A stretch of 64,000 nt of DNA, from NCBI GenBank assembly GCA_020091685.1, contig CM034606.1, positions 23,824,695 to 23,888,694 of the forward strand, in the 5' to 3' direction. The notes under the pieces were generated by a model. The model was given only the letters and a program-made list of their open reading frames with translations. It did not search any database and was not told the DNA's origin. Origin of the DNA: Lutjanus erythropterus. Lineage: Eukaryota; Chordata; Actinopteri; Lutjaniformes; Lutjanidae. Shown here piece after piece: positions 16,049 to 29,400 of this stretch (position 1 is the first letter of the stretch; every line of letters starts with the position of its first letter). The position numbers were made by a program, and so were the translations under genes.

Positions 16049-19000
16049 AAACGCTGGCTCCTAACATGTCATCAGTTCCTGCAATCCCTCACATCGCGTC
16101 TTCATCTCCAGTGGCATTTTGACTGACAGATGAGGAATCCCACCTCCCTCAGTGAGGGCTGTCAATCATTTGCTCTGTGGAGTGGAGCGCTGAGGCCTGT
16201 CCCAACATGGGCCTGTCATGGCCTGCTGCACAGGAGAACATTCCCACCACTCAGGGGGCAACGCGGCTGGGGCAGACTGGGGTTCATCGTAGTGAGAAGT
16301 GGGGCAGGGCAAACCAGGCGGGAGATGATGGTGATGATGAGGACAGGAGACAAGACTGTAAACTGTTTGTTTACATTTTTATATACTGTGAGATGAAAAA
16401 AGTAAATTTCCAGACATACTCATCACCTCTGCACTGATTTATTTAAAAAAGTGAAGTGAATGTTTGTACAAATGAAATATTGTAACAACTATGGATGGCA
16501 CAAATTTTTATAAATAGATTCATGGTTACCAGGTGATATATATATATATATATACATATGCACTAAACTAAGATGGCGAGCATGGTAAACATAATACCTG
16601 CTGAACATCTGCATGTTAATATTGTCATATTGCCTTGTTAACATTAGCATTTAGCTGTGAAAGGCTGAAAGGCTGTGCTTAAGTAGCGCCTCAAAGAGCT
16701 GCTAACGTGGCTGCAAAAAAAAGTCTTGTTCTTGAATGTAAAAGATTTCTGAAGGGCAGCTGAATCCTGGATCTTATATGTCAGAATATATAGATGAAAC
16801 ACCCTAACATGCTTTACTGTAAGAAATCAATCAAAAAACATATTTTTTCCAAAGTTATTGTGGAAAAGATATCAGGTGCAATTTGTTGATAGAGGGCTAT
16901 AGCATGGCCTTAATCATGATGCATTAAATAATAATTATTATTGACACTGAAGGTTAATGAAGCTAAAAATGTGCAAATGCAAAGTTTGTCAGATCTCCTG
17001 GATCTGAAACTAATTCTAAGATTTGAGAAGAAGAATAAGTGGTTTAGTCATTTTGAAAACAAGTTTCCCTCCTGCCAAGACTGTGATGAAACAAAAAAAG
17101 TATTTCAGTGCAGTGTGTTTCACAGATAATATTCAACATTAGGTAAACCATAATAACACACTGAAGCTCAATTAAACAATCAGAGAACAATTTCACAGTA
17201 GAGCAGACAACAGTTAATTAGCTGACTTTCCAGGGTAAGAATAAAACAAACAATTGTGTTTTGTTTTACTGTAACATGCAGGACACAGAGACGGGACGGC
17301 AGCGTTAGATGGTCAGACAGTAAAAGCTGTTTTCATGATCTCTTGGGCACAATTAATTAAATTGTTGCATCTCTCTGTAGGTTACAAGAAAAGCGTGATT
17401 TTTCCTGCCATCATTGTGTTATCTTTGTTGGACTACACAGTACTGGTCTCACTATAGTCTCCACACAAGTTCAGTACATTAAAAACATTATTTGTGTTAC
17501 CAGTGTCCAAATTACAGCATGACTTTTGGGGGAGACCTATTTTTACTAAACACAGGAAAATTAACACTTATACACAAAAAGTAGTGATACTGAAATTATG
17601 ATATTTCAGACTGCGTCTGAATATGTTAAATGAGGTTTTCCAGGGATCTCATGTCTCTTTCACAGGAGCCAAGCTTCCTGCAGATCCCCATATTTTGGAC
17701 CTTGGTTTATACTGTATGTCGGTACTGTATGTTGAAGGACTGTATGTTGTATTCGCTGCCACAAAAGAGAAAAAAGCTAGTACATGTCGTTCTGCATTCT
17801 TCACAGCAGAGTTGGTCTGGACTGTGATAAGACAGTTTGCCTTCGAGCTACAAGTCTGGCTAAAATAAACTGAAACAGCCTAAAACCAGAGATCTTCTGA
17901 TCTTAGCTCAGAGCCATCGACCTGGAAACACAACATATGCAATCACATTAACCACAAAAAGAAACAAATGTGACAAACAGCAACACAAAGTGGATGATCG
18001 ATCACAGATTTTTTGTTTTCTTTTGCAATTATATTCTGTTCGCAGTGGCAAAACATTACCGGCAGAAACTCTGGATATTATAGTGACAACTACCCCAAAC
18101 AGCCCAGACTGGTGGAACAGGCAGTAAATCATCCTCACCACAAACAATATCTAACATCACATCTTTTGTCCCTTCACTAGTCCCTCCAAGATGCCACTGC
18201 TGATAAAACTGAACTGAAAGACCTGAAGATCAGGAGCTCAAACGGACAAAACTCCTTCCACAATTATCACTCAGTCCAGGATGTTGCCTGTCCAGTGCAA
18301 CTAGTGCTACAATGCTGCACAGTTTGTTACGTCTTTTCACGTCACTTTCATCTTGACAAAAGTCAGTTATGTCTTTTTACATCATTTTGTCTTGTTACCT
18401 TTTTTACATAGTTTTTGACTTATTATGTCTTTTAGATTAGTTTTGTCTTTTTATGTCTTTTACGCTGTTTTTATCTTGTTACATCATATTCATAATTTTT
18501 GTCTTTCACATCATCTTTTGGCTATGATTTGCACTGATGGACACACCAACGAATCATCTCTTTTACATGTTATTCTCCCATCCATGTAGGTTGAAATGAG
18601 TCTTTTTGGATTTTGGGAAGGCAATATGTAATAACAATAATTAATAATTCCCTTGAAATGCATTAAAACTAGTAGGAGTAGGGGTGGTCAGGGCAAAATA
18701 AAGTACAGATTCCTGAAAAATCTACTTTAGTACAGTAACTCAGTATTTGTACTTAGTTACTTCCCATCTCTACAGATTGTAGATTGATTAAAATTCCTGC
18801 TAAATGTTCTATCTGCTTTTCTTTTCTTTTCGTCTGCATCCTCTGCATCCTGGCAGTGGTCAAAGGTCACATCATCTAATGGCGTTTTATTATTTCCCGT
18901 GCCATTTAGGAAGCTCCTGTGGGAATAAGAGCAGACATATGTTGGACAGAGGTGTGCTGGATGCCTGTAGACTGTAGTCCAGATGTCCTCCTGTTCACAC

Positions 19001-20135
19001 AGAACATAGTCAATATGGATCACATCCTCTCGCTCTCACTTCAAACCAAAACATCCCAAACTTTAAGGACTTTAAGCAGCCAAATGAATAATTTGACAGT
19101 TTTGAAAGAAGGAATCTTTTCATTAACAATATATATATATATATAGATTTTTGCTTGAATCGATCAGTTTCTCACCCTCTGGAGTCCATCTATTCATCTA
19201 TTTATATCATGTAGAGACAAGCTGCAAAAAACAGTTAGCATCTCAATTATATCTGCAGACCATAAAAAAGAAATTGGGCAAATATTTTAATATGTTTTTA
19301 GTTTTAAAGGGATACATAGACTTTCAATGGAAAAAAATAAATGTAAAATTCATTTTACATATAAACTGACTTTATCATGTTCAATTTTCTGACAATTTTG
19401 TATTGCATTTGTATTGCATTTGTGTGTATGAATAGCAAAGCAAAACTTTCCTTGGTGTTTACCGACTTGTATGAGGCAAAGTGTAATCTCACATTACATT
19501 ACAGAGAGAAAACCCACCGACAGACACCTTCTTAAGCTCCTCAGCTCCTCAACTCCTTCGCTCTCTCTCAGCTCTTTGAATAATTAGTGATGTGTGTCAA
19601 TATTGTGGCCCATAGTAACCATATGGTGGGTGCAGGCAGACAGGCCATTGTTGGGAGCTGTGAAATATTGTGTATCCCTGCGAGGGCTGGAGCCAGCAGA
19701 GGCAGGAAGTGTTGTCGGGACTGACAGGGACATTGTGCGCTTGAATGGGCGAGTCCTCGGTGGCAGGGAGCACCGCGGACCCAGACAGAAAGTCTTGACC
19801 CTGGCGAGAAAGGCTGATTAGGCATGGTGCTGCAGGCCTCTCCTTCATCCACCCCCACCAACACCACCACCACCAATCCCCCTCTCATCCACACCCCCCA
19901 CTGGAAGCCGTTAGAGTCCCGAGCAGAATACAACAAGGCCACTTAACTCAGCGGCGCCTTTTCACTGCGCATATAAAAACACTCATATATTCATGTCAGG
20001 GCTGGAGAGGAGAGGAGAGGGACGGGGTCTCGGGGCTGCGCAGTCAGTGTGTGAACTGATTAGAGTGCGTGTGATTTGTGGGAATGACAGTGTGACATAG
20101 AGAGTGTGAACCCAACAAGTGATCTGATGCCTCTT

Positions 20136-21090
20136 ACACTCTAAAAACAAATGTTTGGGCTCAATAAACAAGATGCAACAGCTTACATCAATCTTTTTAA
20201 ACTATGACAACTATGGAATTAAAGCTACTACAAGGAAGTTTTATATTGATTATGGAAGCAGAAGCATTTCCACCATAATAACGACAAAATATAACATCAA
20301 AAATAAAACGATGCAAATAAAAATTTTCTCCTGCTTTTTTTTAACTGGATAATATGAGACTCTCTGTAACTTTGCCTGGGAAAATTTAAACACAGGTTCA
20401 GTCAGGAGAATCCGACCCGGTGGCAAGCATTAAGAATAACGTCACAGAAGTAGCCAATCTTCCCGCAGATTGTTTTATTAACTTATGTAGGTCATATAGA
20501 GGCGACAGTAATAAAGTTAGACTGTTTGATAACCAGTGAAAAACTTCTTGTAGTAGCTTTAAGTTCAACCAACAAACTACATTGAGTTAGGAGAATTAGC
20601 TTTCCCTCTACAATCTAAGGTATTTTTAGTTTTTAAGTTGATCACTTCAGTTTTTCCACATTATTTAAAATGATTTTTTAAATGTAATGTCCTTAATTAC
20701 CATAATTGTGGACACAAGTTTTTAAGATGATAACTGTTCAAAAAAATTAAGTTGCTCTAATTAGATCATCTTCAGTGGTTTAATGTTTCTGTCCATATTG
20801 TAGCTTTTTCAAAAAAAATTAATTAATTCAGATAGTGTTAGACATTAACTGCTTTTTGTGCATTTTGAAAGTTTTGTTTTAAATCAATTAATGCAGAAAT
20901 TTGAGTTTAAATTACAGACAATATTAAGTTGATGTTATTACCAACATTATTATGCCAACACGCAACTCAACAAAATAATGTTTTCAACTTAATAGGTTTA
21001 TTTATATCAGTAAATTACCATTTTTTTTAATCTTGCAAAAATACATTTAATTGAGTGGTGGTAAGAAGTTTCTTACTTTTGAGAGCGTAG
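20136..21090. mobile_element. MITE with 'acactctaaaa' ends, interrupted by a second MITE
   Basis: The left end 'acactctaaaaac' and the right end 'cttttgagagcgtag' are imperfect inverted repeats. The interior has many 'aagttgat', 'caacttaa' and 'ttaagt' words typical of a common fish element that starts ACACTCTAAAA. The TTAA-flanked MITE at 20219-20562 lies inside it. The outer boundaries are judged by eye. Confidence 0.45.
20219..20562. mobile_element. piggyBac-like MITE, copy 2
   Basis: The element is bounded by TTAA at 20219-20222 and TTAA at 20559-20562. Its inverted ends are 'agctactacaaggaagtttt' and 'aaaacttcttgtagtagct'. It shares ends and interior with 2639-2913. No transposase is encoded. 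Confidence 0.75.
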
Positions 21091-23502
21091 GTGGAATAAA
21101 GTTGTTATTTCAGATTTCAGATCATTTTCTTCCAGCAGTCCAGACTCACATTTGAACATGCATCAAAACTAAGTGATGTAATTAGCGTGTTGTGTAGAGG
21201 ACAGATTGGAAATGATGCTAAGCTTTTGTTTTACAGTCCTCATCTCGCCGCAGTATAATCAGACAAACACATTAGTTCAGATGTAATAGAAGGAGGCCAA
21301 CATTATCCTGTCACATTAACAAGCTGTGGAGTGCAGGAAAACTGAGCAGCTAGTGCATCCTGACGCTACACAAATCCTTAAAATATCATATAAAACCCAG
21401 ACTAATACCCGACTCTTAACTCTGCAAACATTTAAATTCAGGAAATCCTTCAAAATGTCGAGGGGAGACATTTCATGTGGCAAACATCTGAGCTTTATGG
21501 CAAACATTTTATTTGTTAATGAAGCGTTTAACAAATTAAATATTTAAACTTTAACTTTAAAAGTTGCACAGAAAAAAGTCCATATCACTCACAGGTCCAC
21601 TGAATAAATCAGTGTGATGATTAATGAGGATTAAACACGTGATACATTTTAAATGATCATAGGCACTAAGGAGGATGTATCAAATTTTAAATTTTATAAA
21701 ACCGAGCACTGAACTTAAGCAAATGTTATAATTTTTCCCCCAGAATTGATCATATTAGGGATATTTACGAAACAGCCTGGGCTCAGTTGTGTGTTTTGTA
21801 ATTGTAGATGGGGGGCTTATTTTCCTTCTTGCAGAACAAGCTGGGTAGCTTCAACAGAGGAGCGAGTTCATCTGGTTCAGTTTCATTCCACCGTCCTCTG
21901 AGTCTTCTGCTCCTCTCTGCTCCATAACTGCCTGATCAAATACGCTTCCATCTCCTCCTCGTCTCTCCATCCTTCTCCTCTTTCATCCCGTCCTCCTCTC
22001 CCCTCTCTGCCAATTATCTCTCCGTCAGTCTGTCACACTTTGTAGTCTAATAAAGGCGTCCTAAATTGATGCCCATCCCGCCTTTATCCCCCTGATAAAG
22101 CACAACAATTAAGGCTCATGTCTCTTTGCTCAGGGCCTTTGATGGCACACAAAGCTGCATCCAGAGAAAGAGGGAGAGGTGGTGGAGCGACACTCATGTT
22201 AGCAGGAAGCTCTCTCTCTCCAGTGTGTGCACACAAAACACAGGTATGAACACACACACACACAGGAAAATCTGTGCACAACAATACATATGCAAGGTGT
22301 CGACTCAAGTTGTGAATCAGATGACAGACTTGATAAAATCATACTATAACCATTATTAATAAATGGTAAATTGATAGTTAATTAAACTGTAGTTAATAGT
22401 TATTTTACATGCCAAGAGACTTTCAACATACAGGCACAAAAATGACATGGGTGGCTTTAGAAAAAAATCAGCTTTGGGTTAAACAAGTATGTCACTCACA
22501 TAAATTCATATATGTAACACAAATAAGTTATGCCCATAAAAAAAACATAAGGTATTATAATCATAATTTTCAACTTTATAACAAACAAAACCAAACAAAT
22601 AATGTTTATAGATGGTTTACAAATTAATTATTAGCCATTAACATGTTTCAAATATCTGGTCCAATCAACCCAGCAGTTACTGCTCACTCTGGTTCCAACA
22701 ACCCGATGATGAAGAATAAAAATACCATCCAACCTGAGAGAAACGAGTTGATTGTCCATTGAGCTGATAGATCACTCTCACTGGTTCTGATGGGTCAAAC
22801 ATGTCTGTATAAGTCTAATAAAGGTGACAGAGAGTCCATTTTTCATGTTGTAGTTGGTGTTTGACACTGAGACAGTGAAGCAGACGCACCGTCAGCGTTT
22901 CAGAGCAGAGAAAACTGCCAGTTTTTTCATGATTTTTGGGACTCGTCTGATATGCATGGCCATTATTCAAACATGGCAGTGTGGTTAGTGACACGTTTCT
23001 GTGGCGCCTCAGAAACATATTCATTATTGGATTTCCACAGACTTTAAAGTTTCACAACCAATGTAGTTTTGTGTATTTAGCTTCTGTTTTTTGTTCCACT
23101 TTGTTTCACTAATCAGCTAACTCATCTTGATCAACCAGTGGTACCTGAACCATGTGCCACCAATGCCCTTCCTCCACCTCTCACTCTCTCTCTCTCAGCC
23201 AGCAGACTCAGCAGCCACAGCCCTTTATTCTTTTTTTTTCTCTCAATCAAACTGTTTAACAGTGCTTGAAATGTCTATGTGACTGTTGTATTTTACTTAA
23301 AAATCAATGCACCTGTGACCATATCCTGGGCCACAGCAACACAATTTTACTTATACAATACTGTGTGTTTTAAAACACAGCATGATTTACCTTTTACCCT
23401 TGTGCATTTACAAAAAATCACCATGCACAAAATATTTAGCAAAGGAAAACCTTTACAACATAAAAACCTCTCTTGTTTGATTCAGATTCAGAATAAACAT
23501 TT
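21091..23502. other. Gene-free stretch
   Basis: No exon is supported. A patch at about 22030-22150 is free of repeat words and contains several TTTAT/TAAAG and AATTAAGG motifs; it could be a conserved non-coding element. The rest is AT-rich with short random frames. Confidence 0.45.
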
Positions 23503-23705
23503 AGAGGCTCAGGAGGTGGAGCAAATCGTCCACTAATCAGAGGATTGGCAGTTTGATCCTTGGCTCCTTTGGTCCACGTGACGAAGAGTCCTTGGGCAAG
23601 ATACTGAACCCCAAACTGCTCCTGCTGGCTCGGTGTGTGAACGTGGCATGTACTTGTAATGCACTTCGTGTGGATAATAGACTCTAAAAGCTATAGAGAA
23701 TGCAG
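23503..23705 (+). mobile_element. tRNA-derived SINE (teleost type)
   Basis: A tRNA-like head with box-B-like 'cagtttgatccttgg' is followed by 'gtccttgggcaagatactga' and 'accccaaactgctcc', a body shared by many fish SINEs. The tail then becomes AT-rich. There is no coding capacity. Confidence 0.6.
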
Positions 23706-23839
23706 ACCATTTACTGACATAATCGTAAAACTGTAAAATGGAGAAACAGAATGACAACACTGAGTGAATGAAGTCCAAACATGATGCTGAGCAACTTCTA
23801 GTTGATGCCAAGCACTATAGCCTCACAATACCAAACAAT

Positions 23840-23935
23840 TGGAGATCTCGCTGCCCACCGACTGTCACAGCTGCTGCAGAGGATGCATACCGTGTGTATA
23901 CGGGGCGTGTGCTCTACCAACTGAGTTACCAAGAA
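23840..23935 (-). mobile_element. tRNA-derived SINE head, minus orientation
   Basis: The reverse complement reads 'ggtaactcagttggtagagc', a good pol III A box, then 'cctctgcagcagctgtgaca'. The same two blocks occur in the plus copy at 49651-49760. It lies about 150 bases from the plus-oriented SINE at 23503. Confidence 0.6.
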
Positions 23936-25451
23936 TGTATTATTCCTATTTTTGTTCAATTTAATATAAAGTACAGCTGGTGAGGTTTTATTAGTGTACT
24001 GACAAATAAACTGTGACCCCAAGTTTTCTCTTTTCTTAACAAACAACTGATGTGTCAAACAAGAAAGAGAGAAAAAATGCCAGTGAAAGCATCAATAATG
24101 ATGTGAGTTTATGTAGTGTAATAATATGAGGAGAATGTGTTATTATATTCCCAGCTATCTTGCTGTGAAGAATCAACAAACTCTTAACTTCTTTCTGAGG
24201 GGAGAACAAAAGTTTCTGTTTTTGAGGAAAAGAGAAAATTGTTCGGAAATGATTGATAAGAGTGTTGAAACAGCAAAACGTGGTAAACAATCATATTTCC
24301 TCAGGGTATTTCAAATTTGGTTGATGAGAATTAAAGCATAGATAATTACTGAGTAAATGCCAAAACATTTAGAACAAAAAAAAAGGGGAACGTTTAAAAA
24401 ACACAGCGTGATTCCTGCAAGAATGTTCAACATGTTACCTCTTTGTTTATTGAGTCGGGGGGGTTTTTTGCTATATGCCATGACACCAGGGGGTAAGCTG
24501 TAAATTTGAATAGTCAGTGGAAGTAAATGGAAAGGTGTGAAGGAAAGCAGAAGACACAACGTCGTTAAAATCCATCTTCGGTCTGTGAAGGATTCAGATA
24601 CACAAGAGTAGCTCTGTTGTTATGCTAGACGACTGAAATCAAATCTGCACCCTGTTATTATACCGCATCTTTTCACCAGAGATGGATCTGACGAGAAGTG
24701 AACAAACTTTTCTACTCAACGAAACAAAGTGATGCAAGACTAAAGATTTTTTCTCTGAATTATTCACATGTTGGATTAGAATAACATATACTTGAAAAGT
24801 TGAACTTACCTGTTACCTTTTCTGTTCCTGCCTTTAATACTTTACAAGTAAATAAGGACATGTCTATTTGAGGTTTTCTGTCTTTTTAAGACATTTCTTA
24901 TTAAATCATTGTAGTAGTAAGACAGCATAGCATGAGGTCTTCCCCTTCTGTGTGGCCCAAACATTAGGTGTTTGACATTTAGCATGTCTTTCCCTCTCTC
25001 CTCTCTCTTCTCCCAGTTTATGCAATATGCCACTCCAGTATACACCATCTTTAGAATAAGTGAAAATACACTATATATATAAAATGGGCATGTCTGTATA
25101 GGACAGGCTCACAAAAAACATTTTCATTCATATTTCTAGAGGTGGGAGGTCAAGGGTTCCCTTTAAAAATGGCCTTGACTGTTTTTCCATCAGAAAAAAC
25201 TGACATGACAATACTTCATGGCAAGCCAGCATGACATGGTTGCTACCAAAAGAAGCCCTAGATTGCAGTGGTTGTGATGATTCACAATTTTTTGACACAT
25301 TAGCGTTCTGGTTGCCTTACATATCCTGTTTCCATCTGGAGTGATGGTTGTCTGTGTCCTCAGAAATGAATGCTACCACTACCAGTATGCAAACACAGAC
25401 ACATGCTTTAAAAGCAAGTATATCTCCAGCATAAGAGCGTAAAAAGTGCTG

Positions 25452-25866
25452 GATTAAGTTCACCCCAAAAATACAATACATCTTGTCATCTGGCCTGTAG
25501 TGCTAACTATCCATCTACACTGTTTTGTTGTGACGTACTGAGTTACTCAACAGCAATGTCTCTTTCCAGAAATCATGAGTAGGTTACTCAAGATAACCTA
25601 CAGACCTTGTTGTGAGCAATTTCATGTAGGAACTACTTTCTGTCTACAATAGAATCTACCTGAACTACTTTGTGTTTTCTAGAAATTAAGTTGTTCCTAC
25701 ATGAAACCGCTCACAAGTAATAGTCCCAACATATTGGGGAGAAGGCAAACATCTCTGTATCTCCAAAATCTGGTACTCACACAAAAAAAATCCAGACTGA
25801 CAAACAGCACCACAAGCCAGGGAAAGGAATAAGTATATTTGATTTTTGGGTGAACTCTCCCTTTAA
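25452..25866. mobile_element. Full-length inverted-repeat element (P3)
   Basis: The left end 'gttcaccccaaaaatacaat' is inverted at the right end 'gatttttgggtgaactctcc'. Inner arms 'gagcaatttcatgtaggaac' and 'gttcctacatgaaaccgctc' face each other across a short centre. The same arms occur at 43368-43988. It is a fold-back, non-coding DNA transposon. Confidence 0.75.
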
Positions 25867-28800
25867 TAATATGAAGTAGGTGTATAGTCTCAATGGTCGG
25901 GCTGCTGTCAATCAGTCTGTGTTTTGTTTCCTCACTTCCCAAATAATCTGCCACTTATCTGTAAAGCTACAGAGAACTGACTTCTCTTGCTATCATTTGG
26001 TTGATCCACAGTTTGTGAGCGCTGTACCGAGGTGCTCGGTGTGTGTGTGTGTGTGTGTGTGAGTGTGTAGAGTGTGCAGCAGCACCAGCTCAGCAGTATA
26101 GTTACCTGGGAGGCAGGGCCTCGTGAGTAAGTAATGCTGCTGAAACAAAAGCCCTGACAGCAGAAGTGTGGAGAGAGTGATGAGACCCCCTGCTGGCATG
26201 TTAGCTAGCCTGGCCTCGGAGTCTCCTCTCTGGCTTTCCCTTTCAGACTCATGCCCCTGAGGGCTCGGAGCCCTGGAGACACCAGGATCCTGGAGAGGCC
26301 TGGGTCCTGGTTCAACACTCATCACCTCTTATGCAAATATGTTGTAGCGTGCTCATGCACAATTCCAAAACAAGTTTCTGATGCACAAAAAACTTACTTA
26401 CTCACTCACTTTTGTACACTTGTGCTTTTGTATTTAGATTTTTTGCTATTTTATACTTGTACTCCATCCTCATGTCTTTTGATTATATTGATGTTTTGGG
26501 GTTTTTATTTATTGTGTGGTGTGTTTGATGTACATTGGATGTTTTATTGATTCAGTTCCTGCTTTTCACCCAGGCTCATATTCTTACATTTATGTTGCTT
26601 ATGTTACCTATTTACCTTTTTTTTCCTCAGGTTTAACGTGCTATACGTGCAAAATTGCCATTGCATTTCAAAATGTAATGGACTTTTTATTCCACAATAA
26701 TTTTACAGCTATGATTATTTACATTGAATAAAGTATTTCTGATTCTGCTTCTGCACTTTCTACTCCTTACATGTTCAAAACAAACTCATTACTTTAGTTT
26801 TAATGCATTTGAGAATAATTATTGATTATTTTTGTTTTCCATCATCGTGCTCCACCTTCCCAACATCAAGACCAATTTTACCCAAATGTATGGGAGAGGT
26901 GTGCAGAAAATTCCTTGGTGCATCCATCAGTGCATATCCCACATGACAGACAAACAAGATGAAAACAACGTAAAAGATGAAAAAAGACAAAACAGGAGAG
27001 AGGGAGACTTCTCCATGGAGAAAATGTCAAGTGCAGTTACAGTAACTGCACAGATACTGCTGGTAGAAATGTCCTACAGAGGGCTACTTTTTACTTTTTC
27101 GTACTCAGACACTGAGTACATTTCAGAGCCTCTGCTTCTTCACTGTTACTTGAGTAAATAACTTGAACCAGTTCTTCTACTTTTACCAGTCTTTTTTACA
27201 AAAGTATCTGTTCTTCTACTTGAGGAAAGAATGTGTATACTTTTGCCACCTCTGCTTTAATTATAAATAAGGAACTACCTGATTTGGTAGAGAAAAATTA
27301 AGCTTTACAATGGTAAATATATATTATATATTTTGTTTAATTACTATTCTTCTTGTTGCTCTCTGTCAAACCAATAGTGTCCTCCACTGACTGTCAAAAC
27401 TAGCATTAAACACACAGGAACAGACTAAGTGTGTGACGTTTTTCTTATTTTATGTGTATGCCTGAGTATGAGAATGAATTAATTTATTTATTCATTCATC
27501 CACCCACAGTATAGTTTACTTTGATGATAAAACTTCACACGTGTTTCTATGAGGAAACTAAGAAACACTTATCAATTACTTTTAAATCCAGAACCTTATG
27601 TCTTCAAATATAACTTTGTTTAGTTTTGGAGATTTCACATGTGAGACCTCACTGTGACACGACACCACCAACTTCTCCTGGCTCCCCCATCTTTGCCAGC
27701 CTCTTGTGGTTGCCAAGGTAAACGTCATGGCGACCATGGGATCGGCTGCAGGCTCGGCTCGGAGGGACGTCCGGCTGTGATGGGGCGCGTGACATGATAC
27801 TCAACAATCAGACACCATGACAACCTGGCAACAATGCTGTTGATTCAGCAACCCAAACTGTATGAGGAGCTGGAGAGAGGGGACAATAAACATGTTGCTG
27901 AGCGGAGTCAACACAGTTAAGGTTTGTACTGGATGAGGCTGTATTTTAATACCTGCAGAGGAATACCAGAGACTTAATGTGTGGAAAATTTCATCAAGTA
28001 TTTCAGATCTTTCTGTCCTCTTCTGTCCTGTCTCTGAGGCTGTCCAGGTTTTAACATTTATGAACCAAAGGACATATACTGTATTTAAGTTTTTAAATGG
28101 CTTTGCAACTTTACTTAATAACACAGGAACAGTGATCAAGCTCAGAATGGAGACACTTATCCTGAAGGTGGACATAAAATCCATGAAATTTCTAGGAGGT
28201 GAATTGTAAACAAAATCACCTACCTACTCTATCAAAGTAAAAGCACTAAAATTTTAAGAGTTGGTCAACTTCAAAACAAGTCAAACCAAATATAAAGCAA
28301 AAGTTGACACAATTTGAGAGGAAATAGAGGCAATATGTCAGGACAAATTCTGAGGGTCACTGCATTACAAGTGAAGAAGTTACTCTGTGTTAACTATAAT
28401 GATGATATGAAAATATGTTCAACATTAAATAAGTTGAACCAAATGTTCCACAATACCATATTGAATGCATATGGAGTGGATGAGAGGGGAACTAGCAGAA
28501 TAAGGCAGGTGACAGGATGTATAGGTTTATTTTGATTTGCTTCATTCTGCTTGTTTGCTCTTGCAGTGTTAAAAATGTTTACTTCTGCTTGATTTGATTG
28601 AGCTCTGTACAGTGAAAACTGGAGAAGGAACCTGGAATATTCATGCTTATCATAAAGTTTATCACTGAAATATAACAAAGGAGCAGGACTTGATAAGTAT
28701 TCACTTCCTGTCCTTTTCAAACATGAATTATTTATTATGAATCTGCTAGGCGTATAACTTCATCTGTTTTTCTTGTTTTGTTTTGTTCTTTTCTTATATA

Positions 28801-29130
28801 CATATTTTTCTTAAATATTCAAAATAGCATCTAATGTAATCTAATCTCCTTTCATTGTTATGCTTTACAATGATCTAACAGAGGAACAATAAATAGCAAA
28901 TAAATTAAAAATGGCTAAAATTCCTGCAGTGTGCTTGGAAAAGGTAACCTCACTCCTGTGCACATAGATCCTGGAAGACTTTCCGTCAATAAGACGGGGA
29001 GACCTACATTTGAGGGTCAGATCCAGAGCCAGAGAGTTTTTTATTTCAATTTTAAAAAGTTTGGGCACATTGTTCCTAAAATCAACTTCATCCTGTGTGT
29101 TTCTGCCTCCTAAAGATCAAAGAGATCTAT
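25867..29130. other. Gene-free stretch
   Basis: It contains a GT tract at about 26039-26061 and, at about 27040-27255, a degenerate fish repeat with 'tacttttgccacctctgc' at its end. The region 27690-27850 has two RFX-like X-box half-site pairs. No exon chain is seen. Confidence 0.45.
26039..26061. repeat. (GT)n microsatellite
   Basis: About 11 uninterrupted GT units. Confidence 0.9.
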
Positions 29131-29269
29131 TTGGTTTATATTCCTCAAACAGATCATAGATGTTAATATACCAGTATCACCATTTAAATCTACAGATGGA
29201 AGCCAGTGTAAGAGCATAGTATAAGAACAGACAAATGTTTTTGGTTAAAACTGTGGAAGCAGCGTTCAG

Positions 29270-29400
29270 ACCGTGTTGAAATTGTCCGATTGTGTTTTTG
29301 TGGGATGACCAGACGAGGCCCCGTTATAATAGTCCACCCTGCTGGAGATCAAGGCATGAATGACTTTCTCTAAATCCTGTCTGGACATGAGCACTGTAGT
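29270..29400 (-). pseudogene. LINE reverse-transcriptase fragment
   Basis: On the minus strand the segment encodes KVIHALISSRVDYYNGASSG, resembling the 'vihalIsSRlDYcNal..G' stretch of L2-like fish reverse transcriptases. It cannot be extended to a complete domain and contains a stop nearby. It is a dead fragment. Confidence 0.65.

Larger units (their letters stand above)
9226..20135. other. Long gene-free stretch, possible regulatory desert
   Basis: No exon chain is visible on either strand. Microsatellites occur at about 10504-10546 (TA), 16011-16048 (GGAGA) and 15815-15832 (GT). Patches near 10040-10300, 12090-12620, 14830-15340 and 19590-19960 are less AT-rich, lack repeat-family words and carry homeobox-like ATTA or GATA motifs; they could be conserved non-coding elements. 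The open frame at 12235-12798 (minus) has low-complexity Cys/Arg/Ser composition and is not called. Confidence 0.45.
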
